Below the pieces are notes generated by a model. That model was not told where the DNA came from and made no database searches. It saw only the letters and a program-made list of their open reading frames with translations. Positions 53,324-61,148 of a stretch of 61,196 nt of DNA are shown piece after piece (within the stretch, counting starts at the first letter, position 1; every line of letters starts with the position of its first letter). The DNA is taken from IMG/VR virus record IMGVR_UViG_3300008952_000048, positions 1 to 61,196 of that record; one strand, given 5' to 3'. A program made the translations under genes and the position numbers. This DNA comes from a virus.

Positions 53324-53863
53324 ATGTCAAACATATTAGATATTGTTAAGGGAATTAACCAAGCTGCAGCCAACGCACACGATGGCGCAACTGACGAAGA
53401 GGGTGAGCCTCTTGACATCGGATTAGAAAGGGACAAATCAACACCAATCACTGATCGTCGAGTTCTCGATGGTTTTGGTGTGAAGTTCTTGGGAAAAACC
53501 ATGCGCGTAAACTACCACAGAGAAGTTGGGATCAAAGAGACCAAGACCAACAAACTGAAGGACGAAGTTGAAAACGCCATTGAAGAAGTCACCAAGTTCC
53601 TTAAGAAAGAATACAAGAAGATCACCGGAAATGCTCTGAAGTTGAAGAAAAAGGGCTCCTTAAATCTCGGCAACGTGCAAAGTACATCCCGCGTCCGGTC
53701 ATGGGTGCAGGCCCACTGTGATTACGAAATCCAGGGAGTCGAAGGACACGACGTAAAAGATAAGAATGATATTGATTCAGCAATCAAGTCTTTTCTTGCG
53801 TTAGGTAAAAATGCAAAGAAACCAGAAAACGTGTCGATAACATCAACTGCAAATGATAAGTAG
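53324..53863 (+). CDS. Unrecognised protein upstream of the terminase
   Basis: A 179-residue protein with GGGGTG as ribosome binding site. The N-terminal part is acidic (DGATDEEGEPLDIGLE). The centre is a lysine-rich helical region (NKLKDEVENAIEEVTKFLKK, EYKKITGNALKLKKKG), followed by TSRVRSWVQAHCDYEI and a polar tail. No known domain. Its place directly before the terminase suggests a packaging or head-related role, possibly binding DNA through the basic stretch; that is inference. Confidence 0.6.
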   Translation: MSNILDIVKGINQAAANAHDGATDEEGEPLDIGLERDKSTPITDRRVLDGFGVKFLGKTMRVNYHREVGIKETKTNKLKDEVENAIEEVTKFLKKEYKKITGNALKLKKKGSLNLGNVQSTSRVRSWVQAHCDYEIQGVEGHDVKDKNDIDSAIKSFLALGKNAKKPENVSITSTANDK

Positions 53864-53871
53864 AGCGCCCC

Positions 53872-55467
53872 ATGGCCTACCAGCTGACGAAGAAACAAAT
53901 TATACAGGAGATTGTCAAGTGCGGCAAGGATCCTGTTTATTTCACTAATACATACGCTCGGATTTCACATCCCCTCAAGGGACAAATCCCCTTTAAGACA
54001 TACCCATTTCAGACTCAGCTTCTACAGGATTTTGCAGATTATCGCTTTAACGTAATTCTGAAAGCTCGACAACTTGGCATCTCTACTATTACTGGTGCCT
54101 ATGTTGCATGGCTGATGATGTTCCACAAGGAAAAGAATGTTCTTGTAGTCGCTACAAAATTTGGAACAGCATCCAATCTCGTTAAGAAGGTGAAGCAGAT
54201 CATTAAGAACCTGCCACCGTGGATGGCCACAGCAACTATTACAATTGATAATCGATCCTCGTTTGAACTATCCAACGGTTCTCAGATAAAGGCTTCTTCG
54301 ACAACTGGCGATGCTGGTCGTTCTGAGGCTTTGTCTTTATTGGTTGTTGATGAGGCCGCCCACGTAGAAGGTCTTGAAGAGTTGTGGATGGGACTTTATC
54401 CCACTCTGTCTACTGGTGGCCGATGCATTGCGTTATCCACTCCCAACGGGGTTGGCAATTGGTTTCACAAGACTTTTGCCGATTCGATGGAGAGTAGAAA
54501 TGATTTTCATGCAACCACTCTCCTATGGAACGAGCACCCTGACAGAGACATGTCTTGGTTTGAAAAAGAGACTAGGAACATGTCACGCCGCGATATTGCA
54601 CAGGAGCTTGAGTGCTCCTTCCTCGCGTCCGGAGAATCAGTCATTCATCCCGATGATATTGGGAGGCTTGAAGAGGCAGCAACAGCACCCAAATACCAAA
54701 CAGGATTTGATAGAAATTTGTGGATATGGGAAGAATACCATCCAGGAAACACATATTTAATGGTTGCCGATGTTGCGCGGGGAGACGGCAAAGACTTTTC
54801 GGTATTCAACATTGTAAAACTGGAGACAATGGAGGTTGTTGCAGAGTATCAAGGAAAACCAAATTTAGATTTATTCGCTGGGCTGTTAAATACAACCGGG
54901 AGAGAGTATGGTCAGTGTATGTTGGTCGTTGAAAACAATAACATTGGGTTCAATATCTTAGAGAAACTGATCGCAATGCAATATCCCAACCTTTATTACT
55001 CAGAGAAGGGTTCACATGAATACGTGGACCCTATGGTCGCAGAAACAAAATCTTCTACAGTCCCAGGTTTTACCACTTCCATGAAGACTCGCCCTCTAAT
55101 CATTGCGAAATTGGAGGAATATATAAGAAATAAACTACTTAAAGTGAGTTCTATACGTTTTATTAGCGAATTGCGGACATTCGTATGGAACCATGGACGC
55201 GCCCAGGCAATGCGAGGGTACAACGATGATCTCGTTATGTCGCTTGCTATTGCGTGTTGGGTGAGGGACACGGCGATATTGACCAACAGTAGAAGCGTGG
55301 AATATAATAAGGCTTGTTTAGATTCTATGATTGTGACAAATACTAAAATAAATACTAAAATAAATGGACAAGTGGGTTATAATAAGACATTGGATATTGA
55401 AAAGGGCACAGAGGCCGACAACACTTTGCGGCAATATCAAGATTTTATGTGGCTTTATAAAGGATAA
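53872..55467 (+). CDS. gp17: Terminase large subunit, T4 gp17-like
   Basis: The DNA-packaging motor ATPase and headful nuclease. The ATPase domain has a Walker A-like KARQLGIST (64-72), Walker B LLVVDEAAH (D160, E161) and coupling motif LSTPNG. The C-terminal RNase H-fold nuclease shows ADVARGDGKDFS (D300), VVENNN, and NDDLVMSLAIAC (D452, D453). At 531 residues it is slightly shorter than T4 gp17 (610). It contains an exact 12-base tandem duplication near the C-terminus (see repeat). It is followed after 3 bases by the portal gene, giving a terminase-portal order as in T4-like phages. Confidence 0.95.
   Translation: MAYQLTKKQIIQEIVKCGKDPVYFTNTYARISHPLKGQIPFKTYPFQTQLLQDFADYRFNVILKARQLGISTITGAYVAWLMMFHKEKNVLVVATKFGTASNLVKKVKQIIKNLPPWMATATITIDNRSSFELSNGSQIKASSTTGDAGRSEALSLLVVDEAAHVEGLEELWMGLYPTLSTGGRCIALSTPNGVGNWFHKTFADSMESRNDFHATTLLWNEHPDRDMSWFEKETRNMSRRDIAQELECSFLASGESVIHPDDIGRLEEAATAPKYQTGFDRNLWIWEEYHPGNTYLMVADVARGDGKDFSVFNIVKLETMEVVAEYQGKPNLDLFAGLLNTTGREYGQCMLVVENNNIGFNILEKLIAMQYPNLYYSEKGSHEYVDPMVAETKSSTVPGFTTSMKTRPLIIAKLEEYIRNKLLKVSSIRFISELRTFVWNHGRAQAMRGYNDDLVMSLAIACWVRDTAILTNSRSVEYNKACLDSMIVTNTKINTKINGQVGYNKTLDIEKGTEADNTLRQYQDFMWLYKG
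55338..55361 (+). repeat. 12-base tandem duplication inside the terminase gene
   Basis: AAATACTAAAAT occurs twice in a row (55338-55349 and 55350-55361), giving the peptide duplication TKINTKIN in a loop C-terminal to the nuclease core. It keeps the reading frame. Confidence 0.85.
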
Positions 55468-55470
55468 TAT

Positions 55471-57420
55471 ATGGCAGAAATAAGAAACAACCCAAGAAAC
55501 CCAACGTCAACATTATTTAAAAAGCTTACGAGATTATTCTCCGGCCCAATCGTTAACCGTCGAGTACAGATGTATCGCAAGCAACGCCGGAAAGATTTAA
55601 ACAAATACAGATCTCAGTTTTATTCGACAAGCGGCCTACAATTTAAAAAATCAACTTACAATCCCTTTGATGTAATGCAGACAAATCAAATCTCGAACCA
55701 GAATCGGGCAGAGAGATATATGGACTTTGATCAAATGGAGTATACCCCAGAGATAGCATCTTCTCTGGATATATATGCTGATGAAATGACTACCAGCACC
55801 CATCTGCAACCTATGCTAAGAATCAACTGCCAGAACGAAGAGATTAAAACCATTCTTACTGGCTTGTATGAGAACGTTCTAAATATTAATTTTAATCTTT
55901 TTGGATGGTCTCGCACGATGTGTAAATATGGAGACTTCTTTTTATATTTGGATGTTGATGAAGAAGAGGGCATTCAGAATGTCATCGGCCTTCCCCCACA
56001 GGAAGTAGAGAGGATGGAGGGAGAAGATCCCAGCAATCCAAATTACGTGCAATTCCAATGGAACTCTGGCGGCATGACCTTTGAAAACTGGCAAATGGCC
56101 CACTTCAGAATTTTGGGCAACGATAAGTATAGTCCTTATGGAACCTCTGTTCTTGAGCCAGCACGAAGGATTTGGAGACAGTTGATATTATTGGAAGACG
56201 CCATGATGTCATATCGTATTGTCCGATCCCCAGAGCGACGAGTTTTTTATATCGACGTGGGAAATATTGCCCCTCAAGATGTTGAGCAATATATGCAGCG
56301 CGTGATGACCCAGATGAAGAGAAATCAAATTGTTGATTCCCAAACTGGCAGAGTGGATTTAAGATATAACCCACTCTCAGTAGAGGAAGACTATTTTATT
56401 CCTGTTCGTGGAGACTCAGCTTCCAAGATTGAGTCTCTAGCTGGAGGCACTTTCACTGGTGATATTGACGACGTTAAATATCTGAGAGACAAGCTTTTCT
56501 CTGCTCTTAAGGTGCCACAGTCCTACCTTTCTCGCGGCGAAGGTGCCGACGAGGACAAATCAACTTTAGCCCAAAAAGACATCCGCTTTGCAAGAACTAT
56601 TCAGAGACTGCAGCGTAGCCTTCTTTCTGAGATAGAGAAGATTGGAATTATTCACTTATATACCATCGGGTTTCGAGGAGATGATCTTGTAGCATTTACT
56701 CTATCATTAAATAACCCCTCAAAAATTGCAGAACTTCAGGAGCTCGAACATTGGAAAACAAAGTTTGATGTTGCTGGGAGTGCCACCGAAGGCTTCTTTA
56801 GTAAGCGGTGGATTGCACAAAAAGTCTTTGGCCTTACTGATGACGAGATCGTTAGAATGCAAAGAGAGCAATTCTTTGATAGAAAGTTTGATGCTGAACT
56901 TGAAGCAGTTGGCGAAGCCATTTCAGGCGGAGAAGGCGGCATGGCTGATTTTGGAGACGATGGCCCCGGCGGAGATGATGATTTCGATTTAGATGATATG
57001 GACGATATCGATTCAGAAGGCGGCGATGAGGAAGAAGCCGAACCGGAAGACGGCGAGCTGCTGGCAGCACCGCCAGCCAGAAGGAACGACAACGTGGCCA
57101 TCGGACAGATGACAACCACACCTAAATCTAAAAAATGGTATAAGAAGCGCGGCGATGGTAGAAAAAAAGGCGCAGCAAGAAAATACCACATGAAGGCAGA
57201 GGCCGGAGAGTCATACGGAAAGAATACTACCACCAACATTCACCATGGCCTGAAGGGTTTAGGAGAATTTAGTCTGGCAAATGGGGTATTTGAATCAAGT
57301 GACACTAATTATGTAGAAGACGAAAAAAAGATCTTTGAAGCAAAGGGCGAGTTAGAGAGATTTGCGAAGTCTCTTTCGCACTCGAAAGACGTGGAGAGTG
57401 ATGATGAAAGCGAAACATAA
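55471..57420 (+). CDS. gp20: Portal protein, T4 gp20-like
   Basis: A 649-residue portal, the dodecameric ring at the head vertex through which DNA is packaged. Signature segments are present: RAERYMDFDQMEYTPEIASS, SPYGTSVLEPARRIWRQL, EDAMMSYRIVRSPERRVFYI, FTGDIDDVKYLRDKLFSALK and VPQSYLSRGEGADEDKSTLAQ. The C-terminal 160 residues are unusual. There is an acidic block at about 487-540 (DDDFDLDDMDDIDSEGGDEE), then a basic stretch (KKWYKKRGDGRKKGAARK). The gene starts 3 bases after the terminase stop and overlaps the next gene by 20 bases. Confidence 0.93.
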   Translation: MAEIRNNPRNPTSTLFKKLTRLFSGPIVNRRVQMYRKQRRKDLNKYRSQFYSTSGLQFKKSTYNPFDVMQTNQISNQNRAERYMDFDQMEYTPEIASSLDIYADEMTTSTHLQPMLRINCQNEEIKTILTGLYENVLNINFNLFGWSRTMCKYGDFFLYLDVDEEEGIQNVIGLPPQEVERMEGEDPSNPNYVQFQWNSGGMTFENWQMAHFRILGNDKYSPYGTSVLEPARRIWRQLILLEDAMMSYRIVRSPERRVFYIDVGNIAPQDVEQYMQRVMTQMKRNQIVDSQTGRVDLRYNPLSVEEDYFIPVRGDSASKIESLAGGTFTGDIDDVKYLRDKLFSALKVPQSYLSRGEGADEDKSTLAQKDIRFARTIQRLQRSLLSEIEKIGIIHLYTIGFRGDDLVAFTLSLNNPSKIAELQELEHWKTKFDVAGSATEGFFSKRWIAQKVFGLTDDEIVRMQREQFFDRKFDAELEAVGEAISGGEGGMADFGDDGPGGDDDFDLDDMDDIDSEGGDEEEAEPEDGELLAAPPARRNDNVAIGQMTTTPKSKKWYKKRGDGRKKGAARKYHMKAEAGESYGKNTTTNIHHGLKGLGEFSLANGVFESSDTNYVEDEKKIFEAKGELERFAKSLSHSKDVESDDESET

Positions 57421-58219
57421 CAAAAAAAGAAACACAGCTTTTATTTTTGAGGCCCTTAGCCGAGAGGTTACAAAAGCCATCATCGAAAATGATGAAAGAA
57501 AGAAGAAAGCTGTCACCTCTATCGTGCGCTCATATTTCAAGCGCGGAACAGAATTGAGAAAAGAATTAGATCTTTACCGAAATCTAAATGAATCGAGTGA
57601 GTGTGACAAAGACACTGCCAACAGGATTTTGCAGGAAGTAAAGAGAGACTATGGAGATATAAATAAGAAGAAGCTCTTTAAAGAGCAGACGGCGATGATT
57701 AATACCATCAATAAGGAATTATCAAAATCAGTCTTTTCTAATTTTGTAGGAAACTATAAATACCTCGCAACCATTTCACAGATCTTCAACAAAGAATCAG
57801 ATGCCAAAAACCGCGTTCTACTTGAGGATACTGTTTTGGACACGATGACAAGGGCGAAAGAAGATGATGACATGAAACCTGTAGACAATATTGTCTATAA
57901 GTCTTTTGTATCAAAATTTAATGAAGAGTATTCTTCTGTATTGCCCGACGAGCAAAAAGAGCTTCTTGGAAAATACGTTTCTTCTTTTGCTGATAATGGT
58001 GTCGAGTTTAAGTTATATATGAATGAAGAAATCGGGCGCCTTAAGAAAAAAGTTACCGAAGCCCTCGACTGCGAAGAGGTTACAGGCGATACCGAGATGA
58101 AGAATTCCACCAAAGAGGTTTATAATCTCCTAGAGAATTCCGCCAAAAAGCCCATCGACGAAGAGCTCGTGAGGCAAGTCTTAAATATTCAGAATTTTGT
58201 TAGGGAGGTTGAATCATAA
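57401..58219 (+). CDS. Helical protein following the portal, possible prohead-core or assembly protein
   Basis: About 272 residues, mostly alpha-helical and charged (NTAFIFEALSREVTKAIIEN, KKAVTSIVRSYFKRGTELRK). I place the start at the double ATG at 57401/57404, preceded by GTGGAGAG; an upstream TTG is less likely. It overlaps the portal gene. In T4, small core proteins gp67 and gp68 follow the portal, and this could play a similar role, but no sequence motif confirms that. The next gene starts by a single-base overlap at its stop. Confidence 0.6.
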   Translation: MMKAKHNKKRNTAFIFEALSREVTKAIIENDERKKKAVTSIVRSYFKRGTELRKELDLYRNLNESSECDKDTANRILQEVKRDYGDINKKKLFKEQTAMINTINKELSKSVFSNFVGNYKYLATISQIFNKESDAKNRVLLEDTVLDTMTRAKEDDDMKPVDNIVYKSFVSKFNEEYSSVLPDEQKELLGKYVSSFADNGVEFKLYMNEEIGRLKKKVTEALDCEEVTGDTEMKNSTKEVYNLLENSAKKPIDEELVRQVLNIQNFVREVES

Positions 58220-58749
58220 TGCCTGTTGAAGTTGAAATAGATCCTTCGGCTGAACCACAGCCAGAAAGGAAGGACGGCAAGCTTTCCTTTACGATGAACG
58301 CCCGTCGTTCACTCGGTGGCGATATTATGATTTTTGATCATATCGATATTGACATTGTATATGTACCAGGAACAAAGAAGCTGGTAACGTTTGCCAAAGA
58401 AATGCAAAATGACAATGTGTATGCTGCTCAGAATAGATTGTTTGATTACTTATCCAAGAAGGGTGTAATCCTCCCAGAGTCAGTGCAGGGCGGTAATGTT
58501 TACGGATCTCTCGAAGGTCAAGTTCCCAAGCCTGTCGGCGGCCTCGACGCCACGAAAGTTCTTATGATGAGCCTTGGAAAGTTTTTCGAAGAGGAGCGTC
58601 CATACTTTGCTTATGAAGAAGCCTATAAAGAAGAAGAAATTGATCATTGGGTCGACCCGACACCTGAAGATTCTACTGCTCTTGGCCAAGTCCCGCAGGC
58701 TGCCAAGAAGGGCTCCATTGGAAAACTGAGAGGATACTGGAACGTTTAA
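58219..58749 (+). CDS. Conserved T4-like phage protein of unknown function (head region)
   Basis: A 176-residue protein with conserved-looking segments: SFTMNARRSLGGDIMIFDHI, DIDIVYVPGTKKLVTFAK, RLFDYLSKKGVILPESVQGG, STALGQVPQAAKKGSIGKL. I recall this pattern from the head region of marine T4-like phages but know no function. It lies between the portal and the protease genes and overlaps both neighbours by one base (TAATG). A role in head assembly is inferred from position. Confidence 0.6.
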   Translation: MPVEVEIDPSAEPQPERKDGKLSFTMNARRSLGGDIMIFDHIDIDIVYVPGTKKLVTFAKEMQNDNVYAAQNRLFDYLSKKGVILPESVQGGNVYGSLEGQVPKPVGGLDATKVLMMSLGKFFEEERPYFAYEEAYKEEEIDHWVDPTPEDSTALGQVPQAAKKGSIGKLRGYWNV

Positions 58750-59090
58750 TGAACCTCTTGTTATTTGTTTTGTGTGCTTATGGCATGACACAAATCATCG
58801 TTTACGGAACTATATTTGAGAAATTTCGCCCCACCAACGGTTGGCTCTGCAAGCTTTTTTCTTGCACAATGTGTGTTGGATTCTGGGTTGGCCTATTTCT
58901 TTGGGGAATAAACGATTTCACAACACTATTTACCTTCGATAATAGCATCCTAACAGGGTTTTTGTTGGGATGTCTTTCCTCTGGAACGAGTTATATCTTG
59001 TGTCAGAGTTTTGGCGACGAGGGAATTAAGCATGAATTACATGACCAAAAGGTGGATGTTGCAACCAGTAAGACGCTGTTGCAAGGGTAA
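58749..59090 (+). CDS. Small membrane protein, DUF1360-like
   Basis: A 113-residue protein with about three hydrophobic segments (LLLFVLCAYGMTQIIVYG; CTMCVGFWVGLFLWGI; ILTGFLLGCLSSGTSYILC). The central KLFSCTMCVGFWVG motif matches the C-x-x-C-x-GFW signature of DUF1360-type membrane proteins seen in Bacillus spores and many phages. Function unknown. It sits among head genes, followed by a GC-rich hairpin. Confidence 0.65.
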   Translation: MNLLLFVLCAYGMTQIIVYGTIFEKFRPTNGWLCKLFSCTMCVGFWVGLFLWGINDFTTLFTFDNSILTGFLLGCLSSGTSYILCQSFGDEGIKHELHDQKVDVATSKTLLQG

Positions 59091-59097
59091 CATATCC

Positions 59098-59119
59098 GAG
59101 CGGGTTGTGCCCGCTCTTT
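59098..59119 (+). terminator. GC-rich hairpin before the prohead protease
   Basis: GAGCGGG and CCCGCTC form a perfect 7-bp stem around a TTGTG loop, followed by TTT. It looks like a short intrinsic terminator, perhaps leaky, or a processing hairpin setting the level of protease relative to the portal group. It lies 16 bases upstream of the protease start. Confidence 0.6.
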
Positions 59120-59134
59120 GAAGTGGAGAGTTTG

Positions 59135-59752
59135 ATGTCGAAGTATTTACTTACTGAATATTATGAATTGTGTCCGAACGGGACATGCGAAGATCTGCTC
59201 ACCGAAGCTGAAAAGCAGATGGTGAAGGAAGGTACCATGTTTCTTACGGGCGTTATGCAACGAGCCGAATCAAAAAATGGAAACGGAAGAAGGTATCCAC
59301 GTCAAACTCTTCAAAGAGAAATTGAAAACTATAAGAAGATTATCCGAGATCGCCGCGCAGTTGGCGAGCTAGACCACCCAGACTCTGATGTGGTCAATCT
59401 TAAAAACACATCACACATTGTCACCGAGATTTGGTGGGATAATGATGACGTAAAAGGAAAAGTCCAAATTCTCAGCACCCCTTCCGGGCAAATTCTCCGG
59501 TCACTTGTCGATAGTGGCGTTAAACTTGGTATCTCATCTCGTGGATTAGGCTCCGTAGCAGACGCCGGGAATGGAGATACAATTGTTCAAGACGACTTTC
59601 AGTTGATATGTTTTGATTTTGTTTCTGAACCTTCGACAACTGGCGCCTTCATGGTGAAAGAGGGAAGAGAGAGGCAAGATAATGTGATCACCAAAGCTGA
59701 TAGAATTAATCGCGCCTTAAACGAAATTTTAAAACCTTGGGAGAGCAACTAG
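59135..59752 (+). CDS. gp21: Prohead core protease, T4 gp21-like
   Basis: A serine protease that matures the prohead by cutting scaffold and internal proteins at (L/I)-x-E sites. Catalytic residues are visible: GELDHPDS (H81), and the nucleophile region LGISSRGLGSV (S134/S135). Family segments NTSHIVTEIWW, GKVQILSTPSGQIL and QLICFDFVSEPST are present. The true start is ATG 59135 after GTGGAGAG; TTG 59105 would run through the hairpin. At 205 residues it is near T4 gp21 (212). Candidate substrates in this window are the proteins at 59753, 60481 and 3693. Confidence 0.93.
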   Translation: MSKYLLTEYYELCPNGTCEDLLTEAEKQMVKEGTMFLTGVMQRAESKNGNGRRYPRQTLQREIENYKKIIRDRRAVGELDHPDSDVVNLKNTSHIVTEIWWDNDDVKGKVQILSTPSGQILRSLVDSGVKLGISSRGLGSVADAGNGDTIVQDDFQLICFDFVSEPSTTGAFMVKEGRERQDNVITKADRINRALNEILKPWESN

Positions 59753-60469
59753 ATGCACATTAAAAAATCCAGACTACAACAAATTATTAAAGAAGAGGTA
59801 AACAACGCTAAGTTTATTGAGGTTAGGGAGGAAGAAATCATCGACCGTGGCCCCGCCTCAGAAGAAGAGGGAGACAATACTGTTTCACCAGACAATATTT
59901 CCCTGGATGAACTCATTACCCAGGAAGTCACAAACGCGATGGAGGGTCTTGGAGATTTTGCACCGTCGTCTGATCCGCTGGAGAACATAAAGACGAGATT
60001 GAAAAATAAAAATATGAATCCCGACAATGATATGGAGGCAGAAGTCAAAGATGAACTCGCCAACCACCCCCATCTGCGCGACAAGATCCTTACTTTTTAT
60101 TATGGCGAACTCGCGGATATCAATAAAAGAAAAATGCAGAGAGATACATCCGATGGCAAAGGTGTTGCCGAAGAAGGTTCCGCCAACGAGAGCGCCGACC
60201 ACAAGGGAGACAAGAAGCGCAGTGTTACTATTGATGTCAGTCCGTATGGAAAAACTGCCTCTCAAGATTACGAGAAAGTCGGCGGAGACCTTACCGAGAA
60301 GGAAGACTGGATCCAAAAGGCGAATCTCAAGAAGGGTGAGTGCGCCGATCCCGGCGATAGTGATTGTCCCGAAGGCTCACGTCAGTATAATTTGGCTATG
60401 AATTTTAAGCATGGCGCAATTCACAGGGCTAACCTCGCAAAAGGCAAAAACCCTAAAGGACCAGGGTGA
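59753..60469 (+). CDS. Candidate prohead core/scaffold protein
   Basis: A 238-residue very polar protein, acidic at the N-terminal half and mixed charge later. It starts with MHIKKSRLQQIIKEEVNNAK, a lysine-rich amphipathic helix found at the start of many proteins near head genes in marine T4-like phages. IKE fits the (L/I)-x-E cut site of the gp21 protease. Location directly after the protease corresponds to gp22 (scaffold) in T4, though the sequence is not clearly homologous. Its CECADPGD-like region (KKGECADPGDSDCPEG) has two cysteines. Scaffold role inferred. Confidence 0.5.
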   Translation: MHIKKSRLQQIIKEEVNNAKFIEVREEEIIDRGPASEEEGDNTVSPDNISLDELITQEVTNAMEGLGDFAPSSDPLENIKTRLKNKNMNPDNDMEAEVKDELANHPHLRDKILTFYYGELADINKRKMQRDTSDGKGVAEEGSANESADHKGDKKRSVTIDVSPYGKTASQDYEKVGGDLTEKEDWIQKANLKKGECADPGDSDCPEGSRQYNLAMNFKHGAIHRANLAKGKNPKGPG

Positions 60470-60480
60470 AAGGAAAGTAA

Positions 60481-60873
60481 ATGAAGAAAAGCGATCTTAA
60501 AAAAGTATTAAAACCAATCATTAAAGAGTGCATCAGAGAATCACTCTATGAAGAAGGATTATTGAAGAGCATCGTTGCTCAGGTTGTCGAAGGCTATTCC
60601 GAAGGAACAAAACCAATTGTGGAAAAGAAAGCCGTCGCACCCAAGCCCACCGATGAGCCAAAGCAGATGAGACTCAAGCTCGACGAGACAAAGAAAAAAA
60701 TGCTTAGTGCAATTGGCCAAGATGCCTATGGTGGTGTAAATGTGTTTGAAGGAACAACCCCAATGCGGTCGCAAGAACCGGCCGCCGGAAATGTGATGGA
60801 AGGAGTTGAGCCGGGAGATTCTGGTGTCGACATTTCTTCTCTCATGAACAATAGATGGGGAAAGCTAATCTAG
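60481..60873 (+). CDS. Small head-region protein with a lysine-rich N-terminal helix
   Basis: A 130-residue protein preceded by AAAGGAAAG. Its N-terminus (KKSDLKKVLKPIIKECI) resembles that of the previous protein (IKKSRLQQIIKEEV), so the two may share a targeting or assembly helix. An alanine/proline/lysine linker follows (KKAVAPKPTDEPKQ), then a small C-terminal part (ISSLMNNRWGKLI). Possibly a core or internal protein. No domain recognised. Confidence 0.5.
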   Translation: MKKSDLKKVLKPIIKECIRESLYEEGLLKSIVAQVVEGYSEGTKPIVEKKAVAPKPTDEPKQMRLKLDETKKKMLSAIGQDAYGGVNVFEGTTPMRSQEPAAGNVMEGVEPGDSGVDISSLMNNRWGKLI

Positions 60874-60888
60874 AAAGGTTTAATTACA

Positions 60889-61110
60889 ATGGCAACAAAT
60901 GTTACAGTAAAAGCAAGAGCAGGAGAATCGTCGGAGAAAATGATAAAAAGATTCATGAAACAGATTAAGAAGTTCCGAATCATGGAGCAACTGAGGGAAC
61001 GAAGGTATTATCAAAAGAAATCGGACAAAGCTCGGTTAGCCAACAAAAAGGCCAAGCGGGATATCCAAAAGCAGAACGCCAAGAAAAAGGCTTTAGAGAG
61101 AAATGTATAA
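60889..61110 (+). CDS. rpsU: Ribosomal protein bS21 homologue
   Basis: A 73-residue, very basic protein matching bacterial small-subunit protein bS21 in length (71 in Escherichia coli), charge and pattern: VTVKARAGESSEKMIKRFMK followed by EQLRERRYYQKKSDKARLANKKA. bS21 sits near the anti-Shine-Dalgarno end of 16S rRNA and helps initiation. Phage-encoded bS21 homologues are known from several marine phages and are proposed to replace or compete with the host protein to favour phage mRNAs; that function is inferred here. AAAGG lies 11 bases before the ATG. It is placed among head genes, so it is probably expressed late. Confidence 0.8.
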   Translation: MATNVTVKARAGESSEKMIKRFMKQIKKFRIMEQLRERRYYQKKSDKARLANKKAKRDIQKQNAKKKALERNV

Positions 61111-61111
61111 G

Positions 61112-61132
61112 ATTGGGATATAATTACCCAAT
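61112..61132 (+). promoter_or_regulatory. Promoter-like TATAATTA inside an inverted repeat
   Basis: ATTGGG and CCCAAT (6-bp stem) flank a 9-base loop containing TATAATTA (61119-61126), 22 bases before the next ATG. It resembles the TATAATAC before the gene at 43940. It may be a late promoter, or a weak hairpin ending the bS21 transcript. Confidence 0.35.
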
Positions 61133-61148
61133 AGACGGAGAAACGACA

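Noticed and set aside
56736-57239. Long reverse-strand open frame opposite the portal C-terminus
   Set aside because: It is serine/proline low-complexity, the mirror of the acidic portal tail, with no ribosome binding site; an antisense shadow.
59105-59134. TTG at 59105 as start of the prohead protease
   Set aside because: It would include the right arm of the hairpin and has no ribosome binding site; ATG 59135 has GTGGAGAG at good spacing.
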